Positions 16,804-25,052 are shown, counted from the first letter of the stretch. The stretch: 64,000 bases of DNA from Acidovorax sp. Leaf191 (GCF_001424425.1 NZ_LMPT01000019.1:946583-1010582); one strand, 5' to 3'. Notes: a model not told the origin generated them from the letters alone. Made by a program: numbers and translations.

Positions 16804-17274
16804 TCAAGCTTCAAGTTGAGCCTGCGCCCCGGTGAGGAATTGCTCCCGGATCTGCTGAAACATCGCCGGGTCCGACGCCAGAGCATTCAACTCGCCATTG
16901 CTGCTGATCCTGAAATGTGCACTGTTGAGTTGAGCCACTTGCAAGAACGCACCAAAGCATTCGGAAGGCAGAGACATAGTGCCCAGGGCACGAGCTTCGT
17001 CCAGGTAGAACATGGGCGGGGGCAACTGTTCTGCGCTGGAAAAACCGATCACAAGTTCGGTTCGGACAGCGCCCTCTCGGTGTCCCATCAACTCCAACAC
17101 ACCGGTAGCTTCGCGAAGGACATAGTCACCGTCCTGATAAATCTGTGCGCCCGATAGAGCCGCTACTCGCACGGAGCGGACTTTAGATACCACCCCGGTA
17201 GTCCATTTGGCCGAAAGGTCAAGTGGCTGGAAGATAGGGTCTCTGTTGGTAATAGGTTGTAGGTTGCGTTGCAT
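16804..17274 (-). CDS. Prophage cargo protein of unknown function
   Basis: A 156-aa soluble protein (MQRNLQPITNRDPIFQPLDL; SAKWTTGVVSKVRSVRVAAL; VLELMGHREGAVRTELVIGF; and near the end NSAHFRISSNGELNALASDP). The start at 17,274 is chosen; the frame stays open to an ATG at 17,385, but those added residues overlap the divergent promoter region. It heads a two-gene leftward unit and faces a small zinc-ribbon gene across an AT-rich region with a palindrome. I do not recognise it. Being between phage late genes and the SOS module, it may be an exclusion or lysogeny trait, but that is only inference. Confidence 0.6.
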   Translation of the reverse strand: MQRNLQPITNRDPIFQPLDLSAKWTTGVVSKVRSVRVAALSGAQIYQDGDYVLREATGVLELMGHREGAVRTELVIGFSSAEQLPPPMFYLDEARALGTMSLPSECFGAFLQVAQLNSAHFRISSNGELNALASDPAMFQQIREQFLTGAQAQLEA

Positions 17275-17325
17275 TCCAATACTGTTACCAATGCAGATTT
17301 CCCACTGTGTCAGACGTATTTGATG

Positions 17326-17341
17326 TTGCAATATTTTGCAA
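17326..17341. promoter_or_regulatory. Palindrome in divergent cargo promoter region
   Basis: TTGCAA-TATT-TTGCAA, an inverted (and direct) repeat in the 109-nt AT-rich region between the two divergent cargo units. A second short palindrome CTCTATAGAG lies close to the zinc-ribbon gene start. A repressor operator is plausible but unproven. Confidence 0.4.
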
Positions 17342-17383
17342 ATTGTGGGTATTTGTTGCGGGCGCTCTCTATAGAGTGAGTTC

Positions 17384-17626
17384 ATGGATGCAAACCCACT
17401 CGTTGAGGCTCATGTCTCAGCAACTTCAACCGGAGCAGATCTGGTCTTGGAGTGCCTGAAGTGTGGGGCAAGTGAAATCGTGATTGGCTACGCTGGTGGA
17501 CGTGTCCCTTACTCTTTTTTGTGGATGCCCAAATCCGTCACCGGCTTGGCTCGCGTGACCTGTTTTTCCTGTGGAGCAGAGTCACTTCGACAGGTGAACG
17601 GTGGTGAGCGAGTGCTCGGCAGCTGA
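17384..17626 (+). CDS. Small zinc-ribbon-like protein
   Basis: An 80-aa protein with two CxxC pairs (LECLKCGASE and VTCFSCGAES) about 35 residues apart, forming a probable zinc ribbon. A weak purine-rich ribosome site (GAGTGAG) precedes the ATG. It ends 2 nt before the end of the opposite-strand umuC gene. Function unknown; possibly a nucleic-acid-binding regulator or a cargo protein. Confidence 0.6.
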   Translation: MDANPLVEAHVSATSTGADLVLECLKCGASEIVIGYAGGRVPYSFLWMPKSVTGLARVTCFSCGAESLRQVNGGERVLGS

Positions 17627-17628
17627 GC

Positions 17629-18930
17629 CTAAGCGCGCGCGACGGGCACATCCTCCCACCGCGTCGTGTACTGCGGCGTGCGCCTCTCCTGCCTCATCCC
17701 CCAGCCCTTCGTCGCTTTGCTGCTGCCCCCTGTAGCGGCAGAGTGCACGGTCCCCTTGCCGTACCGCGTGTTGAGCGCGTCGATCGCCTTCATCAACTCG
17801 CTGCGGTCGCGGTGGTCCTCGTCTTCAAGATCCAGCTCGCACTGCAGCACGCTGCCCGGCATCAGGTCCAGCAGCATCACCCCAGCCTTTGCCATTCGAT
17901 AGCCTGGCTCGTACATGCGTCGCATGCCGGCGGCCGCGGCCCACACCAGTTTCCCCGTGTCCGCCGTGGGCCTGCGCAGCGGCACGACCACCGACTTGTT
18001 GAACCTCGGGCCGTCGCGGAACGGCGAGGTGTGACAGAACACCAGCAACTGGCTGGCCAGGCTGTCCTGCTTGCGCAGCTTTTCCGCGGCCCGACTCGCA
18101 AACTCACTCACGGCCTCGATCAGCGGGGGGAGGTCCGTCACGGTGCTGCCAAATGACCTGGTGCACGCGATCTCTTTCTTGGGGTCCGGCGCATCGTCCA
18201 GTTGCATGCATTGCATGCCCTGCAGCTCGCGCACGGTTCGCTCCAGCACGACGCTCCAGCGCCGGCGCACCGTGGCCGGGTCCATGCGAACAAGGTCCAG
18301 CACTGTGTGGATGCCGCCTTCGTGCAGCTGCGCGCCGATCTTGCGGCCCACCCCCCAGACTTCTTCTACAAGAGTCGCCGCCAGCACGTCGTCAAAGTCC
18401 TGAGCGGGCAGGGCGGCCAGATTGCAGACCTGAGCCAATTCGCTGGGGTAGCTGCCCGGCTTGCGCTCAGCCGTCTTGGCGATGTGGTTTGCCAGCTTGG
18501 CCAGCGTCATCGTGGGCGCAATGCCGACCCCGCACGGGATGCCCACCCAGCGGTCGATGCGCTCGCGTATGGCCCGGCTGCGCTTCGTCAGGTCGCCGCG
18601 CATGCCATGCAGCCCGACAAAGCTCTCGTCAATCGAGTAGATCTCCTGCGTCGGCCCCAGGCCGGCGGCCAGGCTCATCATCCTGTTGCTCATGTCGCCG
18701 TACAGGGTGAAATTCGCGCTCAGCGCTACGAGGCCGTGCGTGTCCTCCATGTGCTGGATCTGGAACCAGGGCGCACCCATCTTGATGCCCAGGGCCTTGG
18801 CTTCGTTACTGCGGGCAATGGCGCAGCCATCGTTGTTGCTCAGCACAACCACGGGCCGGCCGTTCAGGGACGGCCGGAACACCCGTTCACACGAGACGTA
18901 GAAGTTGTTCCCATCGACCAAGGCATACAT
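17629..18930 (-). CDS. umuC: UmuC-like DNA polymerase V catalytic subunit
   Basis: A 433-aa Y-family polymerase for error-prone translesion synthesis. [18 protein letters not shown] carries the first catalytic Asp and steric-gate region; [12 protein letters not shown] carries the second acidic pair; [17 protein letters not shown] and [14 protein letters not shown] are family motifs. A C-terminal UmuC-type tail with [11 protein letters not shown] follows. The start at 18,930 is the conserved MYAL. It lies 26 nt after umuD, in one SOS-controlled unit inside the prophage. Confidence 0.94.
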   Translation of the reverse strand: MYALVDGNNFYVSCERVFRPSLNGRPVVVLSNNDGCAIARSNEAKALGIKMGAPWFQIQHMEDTHGLVALSANFTLYGDMSNRMMSLAAGLGPTQEIYSIDESFVGLHGMRGDLTKRSRAIRERIDRWVGIPCGVGIAPTMTLAKLANHIAKTAERKPGSYPSELAQVCNLAALPAQDFDDVLAATLVEEVWGVGRKIGAQLHEGGIHTVLDLVRMDPATVRRRWSVVLERTVRELQGMQCMQLDDAPDPKKEIACTRSFGSTVTDLPPLIEAVSEFASRAAEKLRKQDSLASQLLVFCHTSPFRDGPRFNKSVVVPLRRPTADTGKLVWAAAAGMRRMYEPGYRMAKAGVMLLDLMPGSVLQCELDLEDEDHRDRSELMKAIDALNTRYGKGTVHSAATGGSSKATKGWGMRQERRTPQYTTRWEDVPVARA

Positions 18931-18956
18931 GGCAGTGCACTCTCTGGCGCCCTTGG

Positions 18957-19406
18957 TTAGCTGGTCGGGAAAATCTTCACGCACCCGCGCACGACGCCCC
19001 AGACCTCAATGGTCTGGCTGTCGCGCGGCACGATATCCGGGTACGTGGGGTTGGCCGCGCGCAATTTGATGCGGCCGGCGCGCTGGTGCAAGTACTTCAC
19101 AGTGCACTCGCCGTCCACGATTGCCACCACGATGCATCCATGCTTTGGGCGCACTGCCTTGTCCACCGCAATGATGCTGCCGTCCTCGATGCCGGCATCG
19201 CGCATGGAATCGCCTTTGACCCGCCAGAAGTAGGTGGCCTGCGGGTGCACCACAAGCAGCTGCATGATGTCCAGCCGCTCCACCACAAAATCATCTGCCG
19301 GCGACGGAAACCCCGCGCGCACGCTCACGCCGCAGATCGGCAGAGCGAGCGACTGCACGGCCACGTCGTAGGGCACCGGCAGCGGGGAATCCAAAATACT
19401 GTACAT
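18957..19406 (-). CDS. umuD: UmuD-like self-cleaving polymerase V subunit
   Basis: Up to 149 aa of the S24/LexA-UmuD family. The body [20 protein letters not shown] matches Umu[14 protein letters not shown] gives the catalytic Ser, and GECTVKYL gives the Lys. The expected cleavage site reads Ala-Gly (VRAGFPSP) where E. coli UmuD has Cys-Gly. The ATG at 19,406 lies inside the LexA box, so either the message is nearly leaderless or translation begins at an internal GTG about 10 codons later. RecA-stimulated cleavage gives active UmuD'. Confidence 0.9.
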   Translation of the reverse strand: MYSILDSPLPVPYDVAVQSLALPICGVSVRAGFPSPADDFVVERLDIMQLLVVHPQATYFWRVKGDSMRDAGIEDGSIIAVDKAVRPKHGCIVVAIVDGECTVKYLHQRAGRIKLRAANPTYPDIVPRDSQTIEVWGVVRGCVKIFPTS

Positions 19407-19414
19407 ATTTACAG
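19399..19414. promoter_or_regulatory. LexA (SOS) box shared by umuDC and SRAP gene
   Basis: CTGTACATATTTACAG is a perfect CTGT-N8-ACAG SOS box. It sits between the divergent umuD and SRAP genes and overlaps the annotated umuD start codon. It implies that DNA damage switches on both units together. Confidence 0.88.
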
Positions 19415-19434
19415 TGTATCCGATGCGCGGCAGA

Positions 19435-20154
19435 ATGTGCTGCATGTGCACCTTCTACGAAGTTCCGGGCCGGGAGCAGCTTGTTCTCCACTTCGGTGAT
19501 CTGCCAGAGGAGGAGTGGCGCGACAAGATGAGCCCGCTCTACCGTGGGCCGTTCTTGCGGGGCGCTGGGCAGGCCGCGGAGCTTGTTGTGGGCCAGTGGG
19601 GCATGATCCCGCCGGACTCGCAAACCAGCATTCCCAAGGGCAAGGACGGCAAGCGGTTGTCGACCGTCAACGCAAGGCGCGAGGGGATGGTCAAATCGTG
19701 GACCTACGGCGGCCCGTGGCGCCGTGGTCAGCGCTGCATCATCCCTGCGCAGAGCTACGTCGAGCCGTATTGGCAGGACGGCGTACACACCGCGTGGCAG
19801 TTCTCCCGGGCCGATGGCGAGCAATGGGGCCTGGCCGGCCTGTGGAACGAGTGGACTGACCCGTCCACGGGCGAGGTGTTGCTCAACTTCACCATGGTCA
19901 CGCAGAACTGCGACGCGCATCCACTGCTGAGGCTGATGCACCGGCCAGACCCGAAGCGCCCGCAGCACATGCAGGACAAGCGCACCGTGGTGCCGCTTGA
20001 AAAGGGTGACTGGCACGCCTGGCTGCACGGCACGATCGAGCAGGCCGAGGCCCTGATTCAGCTGCCGCCGGTCGCGCTGTTCAAGCACGGCCCCCAAGAT
20101 CCGACAAAAGAGGTGCAACTCGTCATCGTGAGCGACCTCGATCCGCAGGAGTAA
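19435..20154 (+). CDS. SRAP-domain (YedK/HMCES-like) protein
   Basis: A 239-aa SOS response-associated protein. Family members use Cys2, exposed after Met removal, to form a covalent link to abasic sites in single-stranded DNA. Both possible ATGs (19,435 giving MCCMC, 19,444 giving MCTFYEVPGR) leave a Cys at position 2. Core motifs: WGMIPPDSQ, STVNARREGM with the Asn-Ala-Arg triad, RRGQRCIIPAQSYVEPYW (Glu), and NCDAHPLLRLMHRPDPKRPQ (catalytic His region). It is divergent from umuDC across a LexA box. Confidence 0.9.
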   Translation: MCCMCTFYEVPGREQLVLHFGDLPEEEWRDKMSPLYRGPFLRGAGQAAELVVGQWGMIPPDSQTSIPKGKDGKRLSTVNARREGMVKSWTYGGPWRRGQRCIIPAQSYVEPYWQDGVHTAWQFSRADGEQWGLAGLWNEWTDPSTGEVLLNFTMVTQNCDAHPLLRLMHRPDPKRPQHMQDKRTVVPLEKGDWHAWLHGTIEQAEALIQLPPVALFKHGPQDPTKEVQLVIVSDLDPQE

Positions 20155-20159
20155 GAGCG

Positions 20160-20459
20160 ATGGAAGTGATATTTCGAAAGAGCGCGGGCGGGGAGGTCAC
20201 CCCGGACCAGCACGCCCGGGCGTCGGCCGCTGTGGACCGCGTGCTCGAAGGCAGTCGGCACAGCGTGTGGGACGCCCTTACAGCGATGGACTACCTGACG
20301 GCGTGGGATGATTGCCCGCCGGAGCAGCGCGCGGAGTTGGGGCAGGCCGCTGCAAATCTCGATGAACGGCTGGAGCTCTTCAATCGCCTGCAGGATGCGT
20401 CCAGCAAGGCCGCGGGGGAGCTAGTATGGCTTTCACTCCGCCCCTCGGTCGATTCGTAA
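20160..20459 (+). CDS. Small protein downstream of SRAP gene
   Basis: A 99-aa protein (MEVIFRKSAGGEVTPDQHAR; SVWDALTAMDYLTAWDD; LDERLELFNRLQDASSK) starting 5 nt after the SRAP stop, with the ribosome site AGGAG overlapping that stop. It is soluble, acidic and helical. It is cotranscribed with SRAP and so probably SOS-induced. The family is not recognised. It is the last gene before the prophage end. Confidence 0.65.
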   Translation: MEVIFRKSAGGEVTPDQHARASAAVDRVLEGSRHSVWDALTAMDYLTAWDDCPPEQRAELGQAAANLDERLELFNRLQDASSKAAGELVWLSLRPSVDS

Positions 20460-20515
20460 TGTGTGATGCGACGCGGCGGTACGCGTCTGTGTGAGAATCG
20501 CGGCAGCTTGGTGCG

Positions 20516-20536
20516 TGGGGCAACTTTAGGGGCAAC
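20516..20536. repeat. Direct repeats, possible integrase arm sites
   Basis: GGGGCAACT occurs twice, separated by TTA, about 60 nt inside the presumed right attachment site. Short direct repeats at this distance are typical of tyrosine-integrase arm-type sites. Confidence 0.5.
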
Positions 20537-20591
20537 TCCGGCGCGTCAGGTGGCTTTTGCTAGTATTTGCAAGGTATGTAGGGTGTTCTTT

Positions 20592-20611
20592 GAATCCCGC
20601 CACGCCGACCA
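20592..20611. other. Prophage right attachment site (3' end of tRNA-Pro)
   Basis: GAATCCCGCCACGCCGACCA reads as the T-arm 3' half, acceptor 3' strand CACGCCG, discriminator A and CCA of a tRNA. The acceptor implies a first pair C1-G72, the mark of tRNA-Pro. The 5' part of the tRNA is absent, and a terminator follows at once as it would after a tRNA gene. This fits attR, with the complete tRNA at attL left of the window. Confidence 0.65.
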
Positions 20612-20619
20612 TTGATAGC

Positions 20620-20651
20620 AAAAGCCCAGAACCGAAAGGTTCTGGGCTTTT
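20620..20651 (+). terminator. Terminator beyond the attachment site
   Basis: AAAAGCCCAGAACC-GAAA-GGTTCTGGGCTTTT, a perfect 14-bp stem with GNRA-type loop and T tract. It is probably the original terminator of the tRNA-Pro gene, now separated from it by the prophage. Confidence 0.9.
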
Positions 20652-20794
20652 TTGCTGGCGCCGCCCAATGCGGGCTCGTCATCTCTGCGGTGCTTCGGCT
20701 GCGGCGCCACCCAGGGCCCGCTTCAGGTGCCCCACAAACCAACTGCCCCCGCTGTCACGTGCCCCCCGGTGCGTCCCCGGGGCCAAGGATTCGC

Positions 20795-21100
20795 ATGATC
20801 GATGGATTGGTGTCAGGGCGCCTGTACGGCGATGCCGAGCAGCGGACCGACAAGACCGGCAAGCTCTTCACCGTGGCCAAGGTGCGTGCCAGCACTTCCG
20901 ATGGCGAGACGCTGTTCGTGAACGTGATTGCGTTCGACAGCGATGTGCGTGCGTCGCTGCACCACCTGCGCGATGGCGATGCGCTGGCCCTTGCCGGCAG
21001 CCTGGTGCCCAAGGTCTGGACCGACAAGCAGGGCATCACGCGGCCCGCGCTGGACATGGTGGCGCACCGGGTGCTCACGGTGGCCGACAACGGGCATTGA
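20795..21100 (+). CDS. OB-fold single-stranded DNA-binding protein homologue
   Basis: A 101-aa protein (MIDGLVSGRLYGDAEQRTDK; TGKLFTVAKVRAS; ETLFVNVIAFDSDVRASLHH; ALAGSLVPKVWTDKQGITRP; DMVAHRVLTV) with the SSB/PriB-type OB-fold pattern and no acidic SSB tail. It is too short for the main SSB, so it is probably an accessory ssDNA-binding protein. The start at 20,795 is the conserved Met; the frame is open upstream to 20,612. It is the first chromosomal gene right of the prophage. Confidence 0.8.
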   Translation: MIDGLVSGRLYGDAEQRTDKTGKLFTVAKVRASTSDGETLFVNVIAFDSDVRASLHHLRDGDALALAGSLVPKVWTDKQGITRPALDMVAHRVLTVADNGH

Positions 21101-21152
21101 TGGGCTCTGGCCGCGCCGGCTGGCGCCGAGGTTGCGCGTGCGGCGGCCCGGA

Positions 21153-21353
21153 TCAGCCGGGTTTTGGGGAGCCCGGCCCGCCTTGCTGGAACCCCAGGGC
21201 ACGAAGTTCTTCGTCGCTCAGGTGCAGCTCGGTCAGTTCGGGTTGCCGCGCCTCGATCGTGCGCCGCCGTTCGTAGTGGGTGGGAGGGCCTTGTTCCTCC
21301 TGCCGGCGGTCGGTGCCGCTGCGCCTGTCGCTGGTGGATCTGCGTTCTGTCAT
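21153..21353 (-). CDS. Small Arg-rich protein with RRS-DRR repeats
   Basis: A 66-aa protein, MTERRSTSDRRSGTDRRQEE then QGPPTHYERRRTIEARQPEL. Three DRR/ERR units resemble the short RR-rich N-termini found ahead of PilZ domains, but no PilZ domain follows. The C-terminal half (LHLSDEELRALGFQQ) could form a short helix. The ribosome site is weak. Function unknown. Confidence 0.5.
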   Translation of the reverse strand: MTERRSTSDRRSGTDRRQEEQGPPTHYERRRTIEARQPELTELHLSDEELRALGFQQGGPGSPKPG

Positions 21354-21823
21354 GGTGGTGTCTTTGTGGCTGCGGTGAGAGAAGGTCTCCCCGAGGGCGA
21401 TGGCTTCCCGCGGAAGTTTGCATCCGGATCGCGGGTTTGAACACCAAAAAATGGCCGCGCACGGCCGGCCGGACCCGAAGCGGCAGCAGGGTTCGGGCGA
21501 AGTGATCAGGCATCGGCATTCCACGCCGCGTGTCTGCGGCGTTGCGTACGCCCAGCCCCTCACCTGAGCCCGTGTGCCGGGGGGCCGTGGTCCCTGGGCC
21601 CTGTGCCTGCCTGGCACGGCCCGCTGCAGACGCCCTCCCGCCCTATGTTGGGGCTGCCTTGCACCGCATTGATGCGCCATGCCACGGCACGTGCAGGCAG
21701 CGTGGCGCGCCATCGCTCAAAAGGCCCTGCGGGCCGGTTTCTCCGCGCCATCACACCCCGGCATGGATATTGCAGCTGGGTAAATACCCGCCGGTGAAGC
21801 TGCCTGCGGGCCGACGACACCCC
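21354..21823. other. Upstream region of nirB, no gene supported
   Basis: No gene recognised on either strand. 21,774-21,805 can form a stem GCAGCT/AGCTGC enclosing GGGTAAATACCC. The nirB promoter presumably lies here, but I could not fix -35 and -10 elements. Confidence 0.5.
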
Positions 21824-21883
21824 TCCGCTAATGATGGCGGAACCCAGGCGGGCCTTGGCCTCGTTGCCTTTCGCCTGGTTGTT
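21824..21883 (+). promoter_or_regulatory. nirB leader: ANTAR-type hairpin and overlapping terminator-like stem
   Basis: 21,824-21,841 forms TCCGCT-AATGAT-GGCGGA, a 6-bp stem with a hexaloop that has A at position 1 and G at position 4, the pattern bound by ANTAR proteins. Directly after it, CCAGGCG (21,844-21,850) pairs with CGCCTGG (21,872-21,878), followed by TTGTT, a terminator-like stem. The NasR-like gene two genes downstream is the expected partner. The Klebsiella nasF leader is the known model; the application here is inference. Confidence 0.55.
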
Positions 21884-22003
21884 CCAAACCACACCCGTGC
21901 TACCGCGGAGGGTGAGGGAGCGGCGCCGACCCACGGTCCGGCAACGCATGCCCATCCTGCTTCGAGCTCTCCAGGTCAGCCGGGTCATTGCAGGACCACG
22001 ATC

Positions 22004-24547
22004 ATGAAAATTGTTCTCATCGGCCACGGAATGGTGGGCCACAAGTTCCTCGAAAGCCTGGCGGAAACCGGCATGACCGGCGTGGAAGTCACCGTGCTGT
22101 GCGAGGAGCCCCGCGCTGCCTACGACCGGGTGCATCTCTCCGCCTTCTTCAGCGGCACCTCAGCCGAACAACTCTCCCTGGTGGAGCCGGGCTTCTTCGA
22201 GCGCACCGGCTTCACCCTGCGGCTGGCCGCACGGGCCGCGTCGGTAGACCGCCGCATCCGCACCGTGACCACGGCCGATGGCGAAGTGCTCACCTACGAC
22301 AAGCTGGTGCTGGCCACCGGCTCCAACCCCTTCGTGCCGCAGGTGGCCGGGCGCGACCGTGAGCACTGCTTCGTCTACCGCACCATCGAAGACCTGGAGG
22401 CCATGCAGGCCTCGGGCGCCAAGTCCAAGACCGGTGTGGTCGTGGGCGGCGGCCTGCTGGGCCTCGAATGCGCGAAGGCGCTGAGCGACATGGGCCTGGA
22501 AACGCACGTGGTCGAGTTCGCTCCGCGCCTCATGGCCGTGCAGGTGGACGAGGGCGGCGGCCGCGTGCTGCGCGCCAAGATCGAGGAGCTGGGCGTGCAG
22601 GTGCACACCGGCCGCAACACGCAGGAGATCACCGACGGCGCCCGCGCACGCCACCGCATGGTGTTTGCCGACGGCACCTACTTGGAGACCGACATGATCG
22701 TGTTCTCCGCCGGCATCCGCCCGCGCGACGAACTGGCCCGCCAGAGCCTGCTGGCCATCGGCCCGCGCGGTGGCGTGGCCATCGACAGCGCCTGCCGCAC
22801 CAGCGACCATGACGTCTATGCCATCGGCGAATGCGCCTCGTGGAACGAACAGACCTTCGGCCTCGTGGCCCCGGGCTACGACATGGCCCGCGTGGCGGCC
22901 CGCCACATTGCGGGCGATGCCGACGCCGCGTTTGTCGGCGCCGACATGAGCACCAAGCTCAAGCTCATGGGCGTGGACGTGGCCAGCATCGGCGACGCGC
23001 ATGGAAAGACTCCGCACAGCCGCACCTGCCAGTATGTGGACGAGCGCCGCCAGGTCTACAAGAAGATCGTCATCAGCGAAGACGGCAAGCAGCTGCTGGG
23101 CGCCGTGCTGATCGGCGACGCGACCGAATACGGCACGCTGCTGCAGATGGCCCTGAACGGCATCGCGCTGCCCGAAGACCCCGAGTTCCTGATCTTCCCG
23201 TCCAGCGACGGCAAGGCCAAGCCCGGCCTGGGCGTGGATGCCTTGCCCGACACGGCGCAGATCTGCTCGTGCAACAACGTCACCAAGGGCGGCATCTGCG
23301 AGGCCGTGGGCAATGGCGTCTGCACCATCGCCGAGATGAAGGCCTGCACCAAGGCCGGCGCCACCTGCGGCGGCTGCGTGCCCCTGGTCACCCAGGTCAT
23401 GAAGGCCGAGATGGCGCGCCGCGGCATGGCCGTCAACAACCACATCTGCGAGCATTTCGCGTACTCGCGCCAGGAGATCTACCACCTGGTGCGCGTGGGC
23501 CAGATCAAGAGCTTCGACGACCTGCTGGCCAAGCACGGCAAGGGCCTGGGCTGCGACATCTGCAAGCCGGTGGCGGCCAGCGTCTTCGCATCGTGCTGGA
23601 ACGAGTTCGTGCTCAAGAAAGAGCTGGCGGGCCTGCAGGACAGCAACGACTACTACCTGGGCAACATCCAAAAGGACGGCACCTATTCGGTCGTGCCGCG
23701 CATGCCCGGGGGCGAGGTCACGCCCGACGGCCTGATCGCCGTGGGCCAGGTGGCCAAGAAGTACGGCCTGTACACCAAGGTCACGGGCGGTGCCCGGGTG
23801 GACATGTTCGGCGCACGCCTGGAGCAGTTGCCCTTGATCTGGGAAGAGCTGATCACCGCCGGCTTCGAGTCGGGCCACGCGTACGGCAAGTCGCTGCGCA
23901 CGGTCAAGAGCTGCGTGGGCTCGACCTGGTGCCGCTATGGCGTGGGTGACAGCGTCGGCCTGGCCGTGGAGCTGGAGAACCGCTACAAGGGCCTGCGCGC
24001 CCCGCACAAGATCAAGTTCGGCGTCTCGGGCTGCACGCGCGAATGCGCCGAGGCGCAGGGCAAGGACATCGGCATCATCGCCACCGAAAAGGGCTGGAAC
24101 CTGTACATCTGCGGCAACGGCGGCATGAAGCCGCGCCACGCCGAGCTGTTCGCGTCCGACCTGAACAAGGACGAGCTGGTGCGCATGATCGACCGGGTGC
24201 TGATGTTCTATGTGCGCACGGCCGACCGGCTGCAGCGCACCAGCACCTGGCGCGAGAACCTCGAAGGCGGCCTCGACTACCTCAAGGACGTGCTGCAAAA
24301 GGACAGCCTGGGCCTGTGCGCCGAGCTGGAAGCGCAGATGCAGAGCGTGGTCGACACCTACCAGTGCGAATGGAAGACCGCCGTGACCGACCCCGAAACG
24401 CGCAAGCGCTTCCGCTCGTTCGTGAACAGCGACAAGGGCGACGAGAACGTGCTGTTCGTACAGGAGCGCGGCCAGATCCGGCCTGCCACCGCCGATGAAC
24501 GCGTGCGCGGTGCAGCCAAGGTCATCCCCATCGCCCAGGCAGCCTGA
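22004..24547 (+). CDS. nirB: Assimilatory nitrite reductase [NAD(P)H] large subunit
   Basis: An 847-aa cytoplasmic enzyme that reduces nitrite to ammonium. Domains in order: FAD-binding (VLIGHGMVGHKFLE), NAD-binding (VVGGGLLGLECAKAL), two BFD-like [2Fe-2S] regions (ICSCNNVTKGGIC with ATCGGCVP; GLGCDICKPV), a ferredoxin-like half domain (GGEVTPDGLIAVGQVAKKYG), and a siroheme/[4Fe-4S] domain with Cys in VKSCVGSTWCRYG and SGCTRECAE. The start at 22,004 is the conserved MKIVLIGHG. nirD follows after 77 nt. Likely controlled by antitermination in its leader. Confidence 0.97.
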   Translation: MKIVLIGHGMVGHKFLESLAETGMTGVEVTVLCEEPRAAYDRVHLSAFFSGTSAEQLSLVEPGFFERTGFTLRLAARAASVDRRIRTVTTADGEVLTYDKLVLATGSNPFVPQVAGRDREHCFVYRTIEDLEAMQASGAKSKTGVVVGGGLLGLECAKALSDMGLETHVVEFAPRLMAVQVDEGGGRVLRAKIEELGVQVHTGRNTQEITDGARARHRMVFADGTYLETDMIVFSAGIRPRDELARQSLLAIGPRGGVAIDSACRTSDHDVYAIGECASWNEQTFGLVAPGYDMARVAARHIAGDADAAFVGADMSTKLKLMGVDVASIGDAHGKTPHSRTCQYVDERRQVYKKIVISEDGKQLLGAVLIGDATEYGTLLQMALNGIALPEDPEFLIFPSSDGKAKPGLGVDALPDTAQICSCNNVTKGGICEAVGNGVCTIAEMKACTKAGATCGGCVPLVTQVMKAEMARRGMAVNNHICEHFAYSRQEIYHLVRVGQIKSFDDLLAKHGKGLGCDICKPVAASVFASCWNEFVLKKELAGLQDSNDYYLGNIQKDGTYSVVPRMPGGEVTPDGLIAVGQVAKKYGLYTKVTGGARVDMFGARLEQLPLIWEELITAGFESGHAYGKSLRTVKSCVGSTWCRYGVGDSVGLAVELENRYKGLRAPHKIKFGVSGCTRECAEAQGKDIGIIATEKGWNLYICGNGGMKPRHAELFASDLNKDELVRMIDRVLMFYVRTADRLQRTSTWRENLEGGLDYLKDVLQKDSLGLCAELEAQMQSVVDTYQCEWKTAVTDPETRKRFRSFVNSDKGDENVLFVQERGQIRPATADERVRGAAKVIPIAQAA

Positions 24548-24624
24548 GCGTGGAGCGCGCAGCCGTCCATCTGGCCGGCTGTGCCTCCACCGCATGCGCA
24601 ACCCACTTTTGAAAGCATCACGCC

Positions 24625-24981
24625 ATGAGCGCACTTCCCCAAAGCACTGAAGACACACTCGCCTGGACCGACATCTGCGCGGTCGACGACATCCTGCCCA
24701 GCACCGGCGTGTGCGCACTGGTGGCCGACCGGCATGTGGCGGTGTTTCGCCTCGGCGCCGACCGCTTCTTCGCCATCGACAACGTGGACCCGAAGTCCGG
24801 CGCCAGCGTGCTGTCGCGCGGGCTGATCGGTAACATCGGTGACCGCGTGGTGGTGGCGTCGCCGATGTACAAAAACCATTTCGATCTGCTCACCGGTGAA
24901 TGCATCGAAACGCCGGAGCAGTCGGTACGGGCTCACAATGTGCGGGTGGATGGCGGCCGGGTCAGCGTGGCCGTCGCCTGA
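24625..24981 (+). CDS. nirD: Nitrite reductase small subunit
   Basis: A 118-aa Rieske-fold NirD protein (WTDICAVDDILPSTGVCALV; DRFFAIDNVDPKSGASVLSR; YKNHFDLLTGECIETPEQSV). It lacks the Cys/His cluster ligands of true Rieske proteins, as is normal for NirD. It is required for NADH-dependent activity of NirB and lies directly downstream of nirB. Confidence 0.96.
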   Translation: MSALPQSTEDTLAWTDICAVDDILPSTGVCALVADRHVAVFRLGADRFFAIDNVDPKSGASVLSRGLIGNIGDRVVVASPMYKNHFDLLTGECIETPEQSVRAHNVRVDGGRVSVAVA

Positions 24982-25052
24982 CTCTCCACGACCCAACGAC
25001 TGCGCACCGCAACGCGCAGTCGTCCTTGAACCAACGAACCCAGGAAACCTGC

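Noticed and set aside
20575..20611. Complete tRNA gene at the prophage end
   Set aside because: Only the 3' half of a T-arm and the acceptor 3' strand are present. No 5' acceptor, D-arm or anticodon arm precedes it, so it is an attachment-site remnant.
21613..21630. Sigma-54 promoter TGGCACGGCCCGCTGC upstream of nirB
   Set aside because: The -12 element lacks TTGC at the right spacing, and it lies about 380 nt from the gene.
22160..24718. 852-codon open frame antisense to nirB
   Set aside because: nirB is certain on the other strand. The antisense protein is rich in His, Ala, Gly and Gln with no motif, typical of high-GC codon shadows.
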